NCBI RefSeq assembly: GCF_013282095.1 | Contig: NZ_BLTJ01000006.1 | Span: 1-64,000 of the forward strand | Reading direction: 5' to 3' | DNA length: 64,000 nt | Origin: Enterocloster alcoholdehydrogenati | GTDB lineage: Bacteria > Bacillota > Clostridia > Lachnospirales > Lachnospiraceae | Shown here: in pieces, positions 15,904-24,611 of the stretch | Layout: each line of letters begins with the position of its first letter | Numbering within the stretch: the stretch's first letter is position 1 | The notes under the pieces: generated by a model | Seen by the model: only the letters and a program-made list of their open reading frames with translations | Told to the model about the DNA's origin: nothing | The model's database searches: none | Position numbers and translations under genes: made by a program

Positions 15904-16083
15904 GTGAGTACGATTCCCAGGGATCCTATGATCCTGTTGAGTTATGTAAATACACAGCTTCGCGACCGTTACAGTTCTTTAGAAGAGATGTGCAGGGAGC
16001 TGGAGCTGGAGCAGGCATCGATTGAGCATACGCTGGCGGAGGCAGGATTTGCCTATGACCCGGAGAGAAACTGTTTCCGGTGA
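15904..16083 (+). CDS. DUF4250 small protein
   Basis: 59 residues beginning VSTIPRDPMILLSYVNTQLR and ending AGFAYDPERNCF, which matches the small DUF4250 family of Firmicutes (consensus of the type IPKDPxMLLSxVNxxLRDxYxSLDxLC). Function unknown; the family has a helical, HTH-like prediction (SLEEMCRELELEQASIEHTL). I chose the GTG at 15904 with AGGAAA upstream, because family members begin at this point. An upstream TTG at 15841 would add an unconserved 21-residue tail. Own promoter and terminator, so monocistronic. Confidence 0.85.
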   Translation: MSTIPRDPMILLSYVNTQLRDRYSSLEEMCRELELEQASIEHTLAEAGFAYDPERNCFR

Positions 16084-16128
16084 CGGATTGCCAGGCAGCG
16101 GCTGAAGAGTTGATTAGATGTAGGCTTT

Positions 16129-16174
16129 GGCCGGTCTTTTCTGATCTGTTGGGATCAGAAAAGACCGGCTTTTG
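16129..16174 (+). terminator. Rho-independent terminator of the DUF4250 gene
   Basis: 16-bp perfect stem CCGGTCTTTTCTGATC / GATCAGAAAAGACCGG with a TGTTGG loop, followed by CTTTTGC. Confidence 0.88.
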
Positions 16175-16235
16175 CATGGCTGAATCGTTATATTTTGTGA
16201 AATAACATGGAGAAAATGGGGGAAGAATCAGAGGA

Positions 16236-17426
16236 ATGCCGCGTTACAGATATACAGCGAAAGGTATGAACGGCAGAGTCTGCAAAGGCAGCATGGAGGC
16301 ATCAGACCCGGCAGATCTGACAGAGCGTTTAAAACAGAGGGAGCTTTACTGTTTCCGGTGGAGGGAAATAGAGGAGTCCCGTTCCAGCGGTCTGTCTCCT
16401 CTCAAAATCAGAATGCTCCCTCCCCTGTGCCGGCAGTTCAGTTCCATGATGGCGGCGGGAGTGCCTTTGGGGGATATTCTGACGGTGAGCATTCGGGCGG
16501 AGGGAGACAAAGGGATGAAGAAGGTGCTTCTGCGGATCCGCAAGGCGGTTTATGAAGGCAGCACGCTGTCTGAAGCCATGGAGGCAACGGAAGGGATTTT
16601 TCCTAACCTTCTTGTATACATGATACAAACCGGTGAGGCCAGTGGCCGTCTGGATGAGATACTGGACCGTCTGGCAGCCTATTACAGCCGTGAGGAAGAA
16701 CTGGCGGGAAAGGTTCGGGCCGCTATGACGTATCCGCTGATTCTTCTGTTCGTTACCATATGCTGTTCCATTTTTCTTCTGACAGCGGTCCTTCCCCAGT
16801 TTGCCGCCATGCTGCAGGGAGCCAGGCTGCCGGTGCTTACCCGGTTTATGCTGGGAGCGGGTGAGCAGCTGCGGCTTCATGGCGGTCTGTATGCTGCGGC
16901 AATGCTTATACTTATTCTCTTTATTCTTAGCGCATCTGCGGTTACCGGTGTGCGCCTGCGGATCGGACGGGCGCTGCTTCATATTCCGTTTGCAGGCAAA
17001 CTGCTTAAAATTATATACACATCCCGGTTTGCGTCATCCTTCTCCGTGCTGTATGGAAGCGGAACCGGAATCCTTGAGGCTCTGGATATAGCGGGCCGCG
17101 TGATTGGAAATGAACATATTCGGCTGGAAATCAGGGAAGCCTGTTTTTGTATGGAACAGGGACAGAGTCTGTCAAAGGCCCTTGGCAGGCTGGAGATGTT
17201 TCCGCCGGTGTTTTTATCCATGACAGCAGCTGCGGAGGAGTCCGGTGATCTGGAACGGATCATGGAACAGACAGGCAGGTACTATGAGAAGGAGGCAGAA
17301 CGGGCCATGAATCAGATGATTGCCCTTCTGGAACCGGCTATGATACTGGTAATGGCGGGGATGGTGGGAAGCATTGTGCTGGCTGTGATGCTGCCGATGT
17401 TTCAGATGTATTCCTCGATACTGTAG
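16236..17426 (+). CDS. pilC: Type IV pilus / type II secretion inner-membrane platform protein (PilC/GspF)
   Basis: 396 residues with two T2SSF domains (about 62-184 and 262-383) and three or four membrane helices (YPLILLFVTICCSIFLLTAV, AAAMLILILFILSASAV and, at the C-terminus, AMILVMAGMVGSIVLAVML). Typical family motifs are visible: FSSMMAAGVPL, MIQTGEASGRLDEILDRLA and AAEESGDLERIMEQ. Such proteins form the membrane base on which PilB turns to assemble pilins. First gene of the locus, 47 bases ahead of the PilM-PilN fusion. In most Firmicutes pilB comes first; here it is several genes downstream. Confidence 0.93.
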   Translation: MPRYRYTAKGMNGRVCKGSMEASDPADLTERLKQRELYCFRWREIEESRSSGLSPLKIRMLPPLCRQFSSMMAAGVPLGDILTVSIRAEGDKGMKKVLLRIRKAVYEGSTLSEAMEATEGIFPNLLVYMIQTGEASGRLDEILDRLAAYYSREEELAGKVRAAMTYPLILLFVTICCSIFLLTAVLPQFAAMLQGARLPVLTRFMLGAGEQLRLHGGLYAAAMLILILFILSASAVTGVRLRIGRALLHIPFAGKLLKIIYTSRFASSFSVLYGSGTGILEALDIAGRVIGNEHIRLEIREACFCMEQGQSLSKALGRLEMFPPVFLSMTAAAEESGDLERIMEQTGRYYEKEAERAMNQMIALLEPAMILVMAGMVGSIVLAVMLPMFQMYSSIL

Positions 17427-17473
17427 AAACAAATGTTTGACGAATGAGCTTTTGACAGCTGGGTGGATCAGGA

Positions 17474-18997
17474 ATGAAATATTATCTCTATTTGACAGAA
17501 CGCCGTCTGTTCTGCTTTGAAATAGAATGCGGGGCAGGCCTTTTGAGGGAAAGAAGGGAGCGCTTTCACCTGCTCTGCGTAAAGGCCTATGAAAATGGAG
17601 ACAGCCTGGAAAAGGCGTTTAAGGAAACGGCCTGTCTTTGCGGACTGGAGGGACAAAGCGCCGTGCTGGCTCTGGAACCTTTGGCAGGGGCCCGGTCTAT
17701 GAGACTTCCGCCGTCGGGAAAGAAAACGGCGGTTCGGATGGCAAAGGCACAGATGCTTCGCGCAGCTGCATATGAAAGAAAATGTGAAAAGGATTTCACG
17801 GATCCTTTTGATCGGGTTATGACGGTTCAGCTGCTTACCGGTTCTGTGAGAGAGGAGGGGATACTTGCCGCTTTTGGGAAAATGCCGGTTAAAGCGATGG
17901 TATATACGGCAGATCGGAACGTATTAAAGGATACGCTGCGAATGGCCAGACAGGCGGGAATCCGTCTGAAGGCGGCGGTGCCGGGGCCGGATTTTCTGGC
18001 TCATGTGTATGAGGCGGAGAGATGGAGACGGGTAGAAGATAGAATCCGGCTGGGGAAGGAGGCCGGTTTTATTGTTATATGCCCGGAGAAGGACGGCATA
18101 CGGGTATGCGGGATCTGGAAAGGAAAATGCGCCGCATGGATCCGGTCGGAGCTGAAACCGGAGGTCTTTTTGAGGCTGGGAGGCACAGAGCTTTTATATG
18201 AGGAGCTTGGGGATCTGGCCTGTCAGGCCAGAGAAGAGATGGAAACGCTGGACGGCAGATTTGCACCAGCCGGTATTTTTCTTACTGCCGGGTGTCTGGA
18301 GGATGCAAAGGGGGCGGCTGAGGCGGTGGAAGCAGCCGCAAAGCTCCCATGCATATGTTTGGAAAAGCCAGGGATATCAGGGATAAGACATACCCGTTGG
18401 CTGTCGTTTCCCATATCGGCCGGATGGGGGAAACGCCAAACAGAAGAGGAGGCATCGTTGGCTTTAAGGGAAATGGATGTGGATTCTCTTGGCGCGTATG
18501 AGAGGAACCGGGGAAAATGGATTAAACTGCGCAGCGGGGGAAATGTGGGCGTGTTTTTACTGGCGGTCAGTCTGGCGCTGTTTATAGGACTTGGGAGCTT
18601 CTTTCAGGGAAAGCTGGAGAACGAACAGAAACGGCTGACGGAGGTTTCTGAACAGCTGGATCGGGAGGACAGGCAGGGGGAGGAGGAGCAGCTGGAAACG
18701 CTTAAGGATGAGCTGGAGGCGGTTCAGCCCCCATCCTTTCTGGGAATATTAGATTCTGTTCTGGAGCCGGGGCTGGAGATCCGGCAGGTGGAATGGGATG
18801 GGGAAGAAGGCCTGCTGACCATTGCGCTGAGGGCTGTCCGCGCGGGCCAGATCCCCATGTATGGGAACCGCGTGCAGGAAGCGCTCCCGTTTTTGCATAT
18901 TACGGGAAGCAAGTGGGAAAAGTCCGGGGATGAAACCGTTTTCCTGGGAGTGATTACGGCCAGCGCTGGAAAGGAGGAGGCGGTTGAAACTGAGTAA
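17474..18997 (+). CDS. PilM-PilN fusion (GspL-like) pilus assembly protein
   Basis: 507 residues. The N-terminal 340 residues lie in the cytoplasm and have the shape of the actin-like PilM/GspL domain (LYLTERRLFCFEIECG, SAVLALEP, a degenerate nucleotide-site region). One membrane helix follows (VGVFLLAVSLALFIGLGSFF, about 356-376), then a coiled coil (KLENEQKRLTEVSEQLDRED) and a PilN-like ferredoxin-fold region (PPSFLGILDSVLEPGLEIRQ). PilM and PilN are usually separate and PilM binds the PilN N-terminus; a single chain matches GspL of type II secretion. Overlaps the next gene by 14 bases, implying coupled translation. Sequence conservation is weak, so the assignment rests on architecture and neighbours. 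Confidence 0.75.
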   Translation: MKYYLYLTERRLFCFEIECGAGLLRERRERFHLLCVKAYENGDSLEKAFKETACLCGLEGQSAVLALEPLAGARSMRLPPSGKKTAVRMAKAQMLRAAAYERKCEKDFTDPFDRVMTVQLLTGSVREEGILAAFGKMPVKAMVYTADRNVLKDTLRMARQAGIRLKAAVPGPDFLAHVYEAERWRRVEDRIRLGKEAGFIVICPEKDGIRVCGIWKGKCAAWIRSELKPEVFLRLGGTELLYEELGDLACQAREEMETLDGRFAPAGIFLTAGCLEDAKGAAEAVEAAAKLPCICLEKPGISGIRHTRWLSFPISAGWGKRQTEEEASLALREMDVDSLGAYERNRGKWIKLRSGGNVGVFLLAVSLALFIGLGSFFQGKLENEQKRLTEVSEQLDREDRQGEEEQLETLKDELEAVQPPSFLGILDSVLEPGLEIRQVEWDGEEGLLTIALRAVRAGQIPMYGNRVQEALPFLHITGSKWEKSGDETVFLGVITASAGKEEAVETE

Positions 18998-19520
18998 GAG
19001 AGAACGGGCGCTGTTGTGGACGGTATTTCTGATGGCATTGTGGCTGATGTTTTACCGGTTTTATATGGAACCGATTCTGATACAGCTGGATGGCTGTGAG
19101 GAGGAGATTCGTGAAATACAAAGCCGGATGGAACGTATCAGCAGCAGAAAGAGCGGGGAACAGGAGGCGCTGTCCCCAGAGGAAGCAGGACAGGGCCAAC
19201 TGTTTTATCGAAACCTGACGGCCGGGGATATGGACCGGATTCTCCGGGAACTGGCCGTGGCTTCTCAGATAGAGCTTTTAAGTTTTGAAACCGGAGAAAC
19301 ATCGCCTATGGGAACCGCTGGATTTTACCAGACGCCGGTAAAGCTGGAATTTCGCTGTGCCGGCCTGAACCAGTGGAGTGATTTGGCAGAACGGATCGGC
19401 AGCCGGGGTCTCGGGCTGCAGGTAAAAGAAGTGAGTCTCTGGGAAGAGGAAACAAAGGATGGGGCCGCAGGCGGCAGGAAGGGGACAATGACGGTGATGT
19501 TTTGCCATGAAAATGAATAA
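18984..19520 (+). CDS. PilO/GspM-like pilus assembly protein
   Basis: 178 residues: a short basic N-terminus, one membrane helix (LLWTVFLMALWLMFYRFYM, residues 10-28), a coiled coil (CEEEIREIQSRMERISSRKS) and a C-terminal ferredoxin-like fold (MDRILRELAVASQIELLSFE then VKLEFRCAGLNQWSDLAERI). This is the topology of PilO/GspM, which pairs with PilN/GspL. Overlaps both neighbours by 14 bases. Sequence similarity alone would not suffice. Confidence 0.7.
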   Translation: MKLSKRERALLWTVFLMALWLMFYRFYMEPILIQLDGCEEEIREIQSRMERISSRKSGEQEALSPEEAGQGQLFYRNLTAGDMDRILRELAVASQIELLSFETGETSPMGTAGFYQTPVKLEFRCAGLNQWSDLAERIGSRGLGLQVKEVSLWEEETKDGAAGGRKGTMTVMFCHENE

Positions 19521-19845
19521 GGATCCGATACGGGGCCGGGAGGGCTTTTCACTGATAGAGGCCGTGTTGAGCGCGGCTCTGATCCTTCTTGGGGCCACTG
19601 CATTTCTCACCATGGCTGCCGCAAACGGAAAACTGCTTTTACAGAGCGGCCGGATTGCCAAAGACAGCTACGGATGGGAGGCTGCGGCAGCCGACGGAGA
19701 GGGAGAGAAAACAGGGGAAACCATGGAGGTTATATTCCAAAAAGACGGGGAAGAGGCTGTGGAGGTATTCGATCAGTATCGGATGCCGCAGGATGAGCAA
19801 TCAGCGGGAGAGGGGGTACCGTTTTTCCGTTACAGAGAACCGTAG
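19507..19845 (+). CDS. Minor prepilin (type IV pilin-like)
   Basis: 112 residues. Class III prepilin signal with cleavage after Gly14: REG | FSLIEAVLSAALILLGATA, with the conserved Glu at mature position 5 and a hydrophobic N-terminal helix. The globular part is short. Position between PilO and the next prepilin corresponds to PilV/GspI. Overlaps the PilO-like gene by 14 bases. Substrate of the prepilin peptidase encoded at 21125. Confidence 0.85.
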   Translation: MKMNKDPIRGREGFSLIEAVLSAALILLGATAFLTMAAANGKLLLQSGRIAKDSYGWEAAAADGEGEKTGETMEVIFQKDGEEAVEVFDQYRMPQDEQSAGEGVPFFRYREP

Positions 19846-19910
19846 AGGAGAGCGCAGAATCGCAAAAACACGAAGGAAGCAGGAGCGCCTGGGGCGCAAG
19901 GAGAAATGGG

Positions 19911-20438
19911 ATGTCCAAAAGATACGGCGCGAGGGGTAAGGGCATGGAAAGGGACACGGCTTACAGGGATAAATGGGGTTATACGCTTATAGAGCTTGTA
20001 ACGGCTCTTTCTGTCAGCGTGATGATAGGAACATTCCTGGCCGGATTTCTGTTTCAGCAGGCAAGTCTCTACCGCCGGCAGAGCGCTGCAGCCCAGGCTT
20101 TGAGCCTGGGCGGATTGATCTATGTACAACTGGAGGAGCAGCTGCGCTATGGGGAGCACTTTTACCCAGACCCTCAGGATCCGGGAAGGCTCTTTTATGC
20201 GGTAAGGCGGGAGAATTCGGGAACAAAGGACGCAAAAGTGTGGAAAAGTCTTGGCGCTGGGGAGCTTTTTGTGGATATCCCCCAGGGCTTTGAGACAAAA
20301 ATAGACTTTAGCGGAACAACAGATAAGAGGGCAGAGGCTGAGATGACGATTTTATTTCAGGGAGACATAGTTTACACCCAGAAATATACCATCTGTTCTC
20401 TTTTGGGTGATATAGGGGAGAGTTTGGAGGATGAATGA
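19911..20438 (+). CDS. Minor prepilin, PilW/GspJ-like
   Basis: 175 residues. Prepilin cleavage site KWG | YTLIELVTALSVSVMIG with Glu5, after an unusually long leader of 23 residues. The globular domain (LFVDIPQGFETKIDFSGTTD) is compatible with PilW/GspJ pseudopilins at the pilus tip. ATG after AAGGAGAAATGGG. Its stop overlaps the next start (ATGA). Confidence 0.83.
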   Translation: MSKRYGARGKGMERDTAYRDKWGYTLIELVTALSVSVMIGTFLAGFLFQQASLYRRQSAAAQALSLGGLIYVQLEEQLRYGEHFYPDPQDPGRLFYAVRRENSGTKDAKVWKSLGAGELFVDIPQGFETKIDFSGTTDKRAEAEMTILFQGDIVYTQKYTICSLLGDIGESLEDE

Positions 20439-21040
20439 AACAGGCATACCAGAAGAAGGGCAGGACAGAGTTGTGTGATGTACGGGAAATAAAACACAGC
20501 ATGGGAGACCGACGCTGCGGGGGCAGCTCCATGGTATATGTGATCCTTATGATTACGCTTATGGTCACGCTTTCCTGCGGGTATATGGTTATTTCCCACC
20601 GCAGTCTTCAGTCGGCGCTTCGGACCAGGAAATACCTGAAAGCCAGTCTGAATGCAAAGTCCATGCACCGGGGATTCTGCGAAGCCGTCAGCCGCGGTGA
20701 CAGTCCTTCCATGAATCTGATATGGGATGAATTTGACGCAGACTGCCTGGAACTGCGGGAAACCTATGAAGAAGAGATGGAAATGGCGCAGGACAGAGAG
20801 GGCGATTCCAGGAAACAGACGGATTGGGAGGAATACCTGAAAGAATACCTTGGAGATAAGGAGTATGTGATAGAAGGATATGGGGAGGACGTTTCAAACA
20901 GACTTAAGGTTCATATCACGGTTCGGGCAAAGCCTATGCATGAGCGGGCCTTTGTGGAAACGGCTGTTACAGAGGACGGATATCAGATGTCCCTTGAGAG
21001 TGAGATCCGTTTCGACGGGGCTTTGGACAGCGGGGATTAA
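20435..21040 (+). CDS. PilX/GspK-like minor pilus protein
   Basis: 201 residues. The hydrophobic segment SSMVYVILMITLMVTLSCGY follows CGG at residue 28, resembling the prepilin N-terminal helix, but Glu5 is absent, as in PilX and GspK proteins. The rest is acidic and helical (EEMEMAQDREGDSRKQTD). Starts at the ATGA overlap with the previous prepilin, so translation is coupled. The assignment rests on position, topology and the missing Glu5. Confidence 0.65.
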   Translation: MKQAYQKKGRTELCDVREIKHSMGDRRCGGSSMVYVILMITLMVTLSCGYMVISHRSLQSALRTRKYLKASLNAKSMHRGFCEAVSRGDSPSMNLIWDEFDADCLELRETYEEEMEMAQDREGDSRKQTDWEEYLKEYLGDKEYVIEGYGEDVSNRLKVHITVRAKPMHERAFVETAVTEDGYQMSLESEIRFDGALDSGD

Positions 21041-21124
21041 CCAAATCAATTCTCTGGCCGTCGGGGATTGACCGGTTCCCCGGTCAGCTCCGAGGCCTCA
21101 CAGGCTTTCTCCTTGTTGCTGTTT

Positions 21125-21889
21125 CTACAGGCCCCACAGTCCCATATACCACTGGCCGAGTTCATTTCCAAAGAGAACTGTCGTGATGAGGGCAGCAGTG
21201 AAAAATGGCATCATAGGAAGCCGGTCTTTCGGATCCGCACGGCCTGAGAGGAGCAGCGGAAGGCAGAATACAGAGGCAAGCACATACCCTGCGGCCATAG
21301 CGCAGAACCCATGGGGCCAGCCAAGGAAAAAACCGCAGGCTGCCATCATTTTTACATCCCCAAGGCCTATGCCTCCTCCGGTTAAAATACGCAGCAGCCA
21401 CAGCCCGCCTCCGCAGATCACAAGGCCGGCCATGCGGCGGAGAAATTCGGGCCAGAATCTGCCGTGATCTGCGAAAAATCCGACGATTCCCAGAATAAGC
21501 ACCAGAAGGGAGAGTCCATCCGGTATATAAAAATGCCGTCCGTCGATGAAAGCCGCTGTTATAATCAGAGAGAAGAAGGCGCACAGGATCACGGATCTGA
21601 ACCCGGTTCCCCGAAAGAAACAGGTCAGAGAAAATAAAATCCCCATCCCCAGTTCGACGGCAGGGTACTGTATGGAAATGTTCGCCCTGCACCAGCGGCA
21701 TTTTCCGCCCAGAAAGAGCCAGGAGAGAACCGGAACCAGTTCAAGGGCGCGCAGCGTGCGGCCGCAGACGGGGCAGGCCGAGCGGCCGGATATAAAACTG
21801 CGCCCCTCAGGGATCCGCAGGATGCACACATTTAAAAAACTGCCGGTTAAAATACCGGCAATACCATATAAAAGGATAAAAAGCTTCAT
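21125..21889 (-). CDS. pilD: Prepilin peptidase (PilD/GspO)
   Basis: 254 residues, integral membrane aspartic protease that cleaves prepilins after the leader Gly and N-methylates the new Phe/Tyr. N-terminal domain with the zinc tetrad CPVC (about 39-42) and CRWC (about 63-66), which marks the bifunctional type. Catalytic aspartates lie in AAFIDGRHFYIPDG and GGIGLGDVKMMAACG (the GxGD motif). About seven or eight helices. It lies inside the pilus locus but on the opposite strand, convergent with the minor-pilin operon and divergent from pilB by about 100 bases, so it can be expressed independently. GGTGAT ribosome site. Confidence 0.95.
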   Translation of the reverse strand: MKLFILLYGIAGILTGSFLNVCILRIPEGRSFISGRSACPVCGRTLRALELVPVLSWLFLGGKCRWCRANISIQYPAVELGMGILFSLTCFFRGTGFRSVILCAFFSLIITAAFIDGRHFYIPDGLSLLVLILGIVGFFADHGRFWPEFLRRMAGLVICGGGLWLLRILTGGGIGLGDVKMMAACGFFLGWPHGFCAMAAGYVLASVFCLPLLLSGRADPKDRLPMMPFFTAALITTVLFGNELGQWYMGLWGL

Positions 21890-21993
21890 CTATATCACCT
21901 CTATGCTGTTATGGGCAGATGGGATCGGTATATCACCGCATTTATCTGCTGAACCGTTATCAGTATATCATTACCGGAAGAAGGGAGCAACCA

Positions 21994-23694
21994 GTGGATC
22001 AGCCATATATTACAGCCATGAAACCAACGATAGAAGAGATCCTTGTGGAAGAGGGCTATATTTCCAGACAGCAGTTAAGGCGTCTGCGCCTCTTCCATAA
22101 GAAATGTCCGGAGCGCTCCGTAACAGAGCTTTTGACAGAGCTGGGATATGCGGATGAAAACAGGATTCTGATGTGCGCGGCAGGCAGAGAGCATCTGGAG
22201 GTGGCGGATCTTAAGAAGCTGACTCCAGATCCGGACGTCCTTTCGCTGATTCCGGCGGGATTTGCGGTACGAAACCGGCTGCTGCCGCTGTCCTGTCCGG
22301 ATCAGATACTGACAATGGCCTGCGGATTTCCGCTGCCTTCGGAGGCTCTGGCGGAGGCGTCCCTTCTGACGGGGAGGGAGATCCGGCCAGTGCTGGTTCC
22401 TTCCGGGGAATTGGAAGATGCTGTGAGAGCGGCATATGCTGGTGCAAAGGAAGAGACCAGAAAGGAACATAGCGGGGAGACGCAGCCGCTTAAGGAGGAG
22501 TTTCTCACAGAGGAGGGGGATGAGACGGCTCCTGCAGTGCGGATGGTCAACCGCCTGATCGAGACGGCTTACCGGGAAAATGCCAGCGATATCCATGTAG
22601 AACCTGGAAGAAAGACGTGTATCATCCGTCTGCGCATCAATGGGGATCTGGAGCGTCACGGAGAGATGGAACTGTCCTTTTACCATCCCATGGTCACGCG
22701 GCTAAAGCTGATGGGCGGTATGGATATCGCAGAAAAACGGCTTCCTCAGGATGGAAAATACCGCTACCAGAGGGGAGAGATTGCTACGGATCTGCGCATT
22801 TCCACCCTTCCGTCCGTTTACGGGGAAAAGGTGGTGCTGCGTCTGCTTGGGAACGACAGGGACCGCAGGCTGATGGATATCCGTCAGCTGGGGATGGAAC
22901 CGGAACAGATGGGCGCATTTGAGCGGATGATAAAGTCTCCTTACGGCCTGGTGCTGGTAACAGGGCCTACAGGAAGCGGGAAATCCACCACGCTGTATGC
23001 GGTTTTAAGCCGTCTGGCAGAGGGGAAGATCAACGTAGTTACGGTGGAGGATCCAGTGGAAAAGGAGATAGAGGGAACGGTTCAGGTGCAGGTAAATACC
23101 AGGGCAGGGCTGAACTTTGCCTCGGCTCTGCGGTCCATCCTAAGGCAGGATCCCGATGTGATTATGGTGGGAGAGATGAGGGATGAGGAAACGGCTGCCA
23201 TGGGCGTCAGGGCCGCCATCACAGGCCATCTGGTACTGTCTACCCTGCATACCAACGATTGTCCCGCTGTGGTGAACCGCCTGCGCAATATGGGTGTTCC
23301 TTCCTATATGATAGCGGCAGCTCTTACGGGAGCGGTGGCCCAGAGGCTGGTAAAGGTGCTCTGTCCCTGCTGTAAGCGGAGGGTAAAGGCGAGGCAGGAG
23401 CAGAGACAGACATTGTGCCGCCTTGCCGGCAAGGCGGCGGAGGAGGTGTGGGAAGCGCCGGGGTGTGAAAGCTGCCGGGGAACCGGTTACATCCATCGCC
23501 GGGCCATCTACGAGATCATGGAAGTAGACGGGGAGATTAAGGAGATGATCCTTCAGGAAGAAAGTGCCGCCAGGATCCGCAAAGCCCTGAGGGAGCGGGG
23601 CTGTCCTTCCCTTAGGGATCAGGCGGCCAGACTGGTGGCCGAGGGAGAGATCGATTTGAAGGAAGCAGAGAGAATACTGTATTTTGGGGAATAA
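21994..23694 (+). CDS. pilB: Pilus assembly ATPase PilB (GspE family)
   Basis: 566 residues from the GTG at 21994, which has AAGGGAG six bases upstream; a longer reading from 21919 would add 25 unconserved residues. N-terminal GspE_N region (residues 10-150), then the ATPase core: Walker A VTGPTGSGKSTTL (about 324), Asp box VTVEDPVEKE, Walker B DPDVIMVGEMRDEET, His box LSTLHTNDCPAV. The tetracysteine zinc motif CPCC ... CESCRGTGY near residues 455-495 is typical of PilB and GspE and absent from PilT. It hydrolyses ATP to power pilin assembly with PilC. The two prepilin genes follow. Confidence 0.96.
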   Translation: MDQPYITAMKPTIEEILVEEGYISRQQLRRLRLFHKKCPERSVTELLTELGYADENRILMCAAGREHLEVADLKKLTPDPDVLSLIPAGFAVRNRLLPLSCPDQILTMACGFPLPSEALAEASLLTGREIRPVLVPSGELEDAVRAAYAGAKEETRKEHSGETQPLKEEFLTEEGDETAPAVRMVNRLIETAYRENASDIHVEPGRKTCIIRLRINGDLERHGEMELSFYHPMVTRLKLMGGMDIAEKRLPQDGKYRYQRGEIATDLRISTLPSVYGEKVVLRLLGNDRDRRLMDIRQLGMEPEQMGAFERMIKSPYGLVLVTGPTGSGKSTTLYAVLSRLAEGKINVVTVEDPVEKEIEGTVQVQVNTRAGLNFASALRSILRQDPDVIMVGEMRDEETAAMGVRAAITGHLVLSTLHTNDCPAVVNRLRNMGVPSYMIAAALTGAVAQRLVKVLCPCCKRRVKARQEQRQTLCRLAGKAAEEVWEAPGCESCRGTGYIHRRAIYEIMEVDGEIKEMILQEESAARIRKALRERGCPSLRDQAARLVAEGEIDLKEAERILYFGE

Positions 23695-23763
23695 AGGAGA
23701 TATGTCCCATCCGGTTCAAAACGGTCTTTTCCATGGACAATCCATACAAAGGAGAGAAATGAT

Positions 23764-24117
23764 ATGAAACAGAAACGCAGTACAAATTCACAGTCCGGCT
23801 TTACCCTGGTGGAGATGATCTGTGTCATCGCCATTCTGGGAATCCTGGCTGCGGTGGCAGTTCCGGCCTACAGTAAAATTCAGGAAAAATCCGCCAGCCA
23901 GGTGGCCATCACCAATGCTAAGAGCAATTACATCCAGGGACGGGCACAGCAGGAAATGGTGGAAGGCGGAGTGATGAAACCCTCAGAGACAGAAGATTTT
24001 CACTATGATGCCCAGGAGGACAGCGCCTACTGGGAGGGCGAGATCGGAGGAAAGACGTATCATGCCGTTTATCCCGGAGAGGACGGAGAAGGCACGGTGG
24101 AGGCTGGAAATAAATAG
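23764..24117 (+). CDS. Type IV prepilin, candidate major pilin
   Basis: 117 residues with a textbook signal: NSQSG | FTLVEMICVIAILGILAAVA, Glu5 present, then PAYSKIQEKSASQVAITNAK as the start of the long alpha-helix. The globular domain is small, as in clostridial and GspG-like major subunits. Strong AAAGGAG ribosome site and location immediately after pilB make this the best major-subunit candidate in the window, although GspG/PilA assignment cannot be proved by reading. Confidence 0.88.
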   Translation: MKQKRSTNSQSGFTLVEMICVIAILGILAAVAVPAYSKIQEKSASQVAITNAKSNYIQGRAQQEMVEGGVMKPSETEDFHYDAQEDSAYWEGEIGGKTYHAVYPGEDGEGTVEAGNK

Positions 24118-24146
24118 CGGAATATGATAGACTGGAGGAGAAAACG

Positions 24147-24593
24147 ATGCCAGAAAGATCCAGCCGGAGAAATGACGGCTTTACGCTTGTGGAACTGACA
24201 GCTGTTTTGGCGATTCTGACGGTTCTGATGTATATTGCGGTTCCTGGTATGTTAAGCTATATAAAGAAAGCAGAAGAAACAGCCGCCTTTACCGAAGCAC
24301 AGGTTGCCGCAGAGGCGGTTCAGCGCTATCTGAACGATGAAAAAGAGGCCGGCCGTCTGACACCGGGCCGCCTCCACCGCCTGATGAATGTGAGGTTAAA
24401 TGATCCTTCCGGCCCGCTAAAGCCGTATATCAGCACCAGTTCCAGGAATGCAAGGGTAGTATCTGTGGATGTGGATCTGGCAGAGGGACGTTTGAAGAGC
24501 CTTACATATGAAAACAAAAAAGTCCGCGTGAAGGTAACAATAGAGGAGGACGGGACTAAGAAAGTGGAGGATGCCGGATCAGACAGCCCGTAA
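24147..24593 (+). CDS. Type IV prepilin-like protein
   Basis: 148 residues. Cleavage site RNDG | FTLVELTAVLAILTVLMYI with Glu5, then VPGMLSYIKKAEETAAFTEA. 29 bases after the other prepilin gene, with a GGAGG site, so the two are co-expressed. The globular part (LKPYISTSSRNARVVSVDVD) is unlike the first. It may be a second subunit, a minor pilin or an alternative major pilin. Confidence 0.86.
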   Translation: MPERSSRRNDGFTLVELTAVLAILTVLMYIAVPGMLSYIKKAEETAAFTEAQVAAEAVQRYLNDEKEAGRLTPGRLHRLMNVRLNDPSGPLKPYISTSSRNARVVSVDVDLAEGRLKSLTYENKKVRVKVTIEEDGTKKVEDAGSDSP

Positions 24594-24611
24594 AAAGGCA
24601 GGAGGAAGCAT

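Noticed and set aside
21919-21993. Upstream start for PilB
   Set aside because: It would begin near the pilD promoter region without a ribosome site; the GTG at 21994 has a good one.
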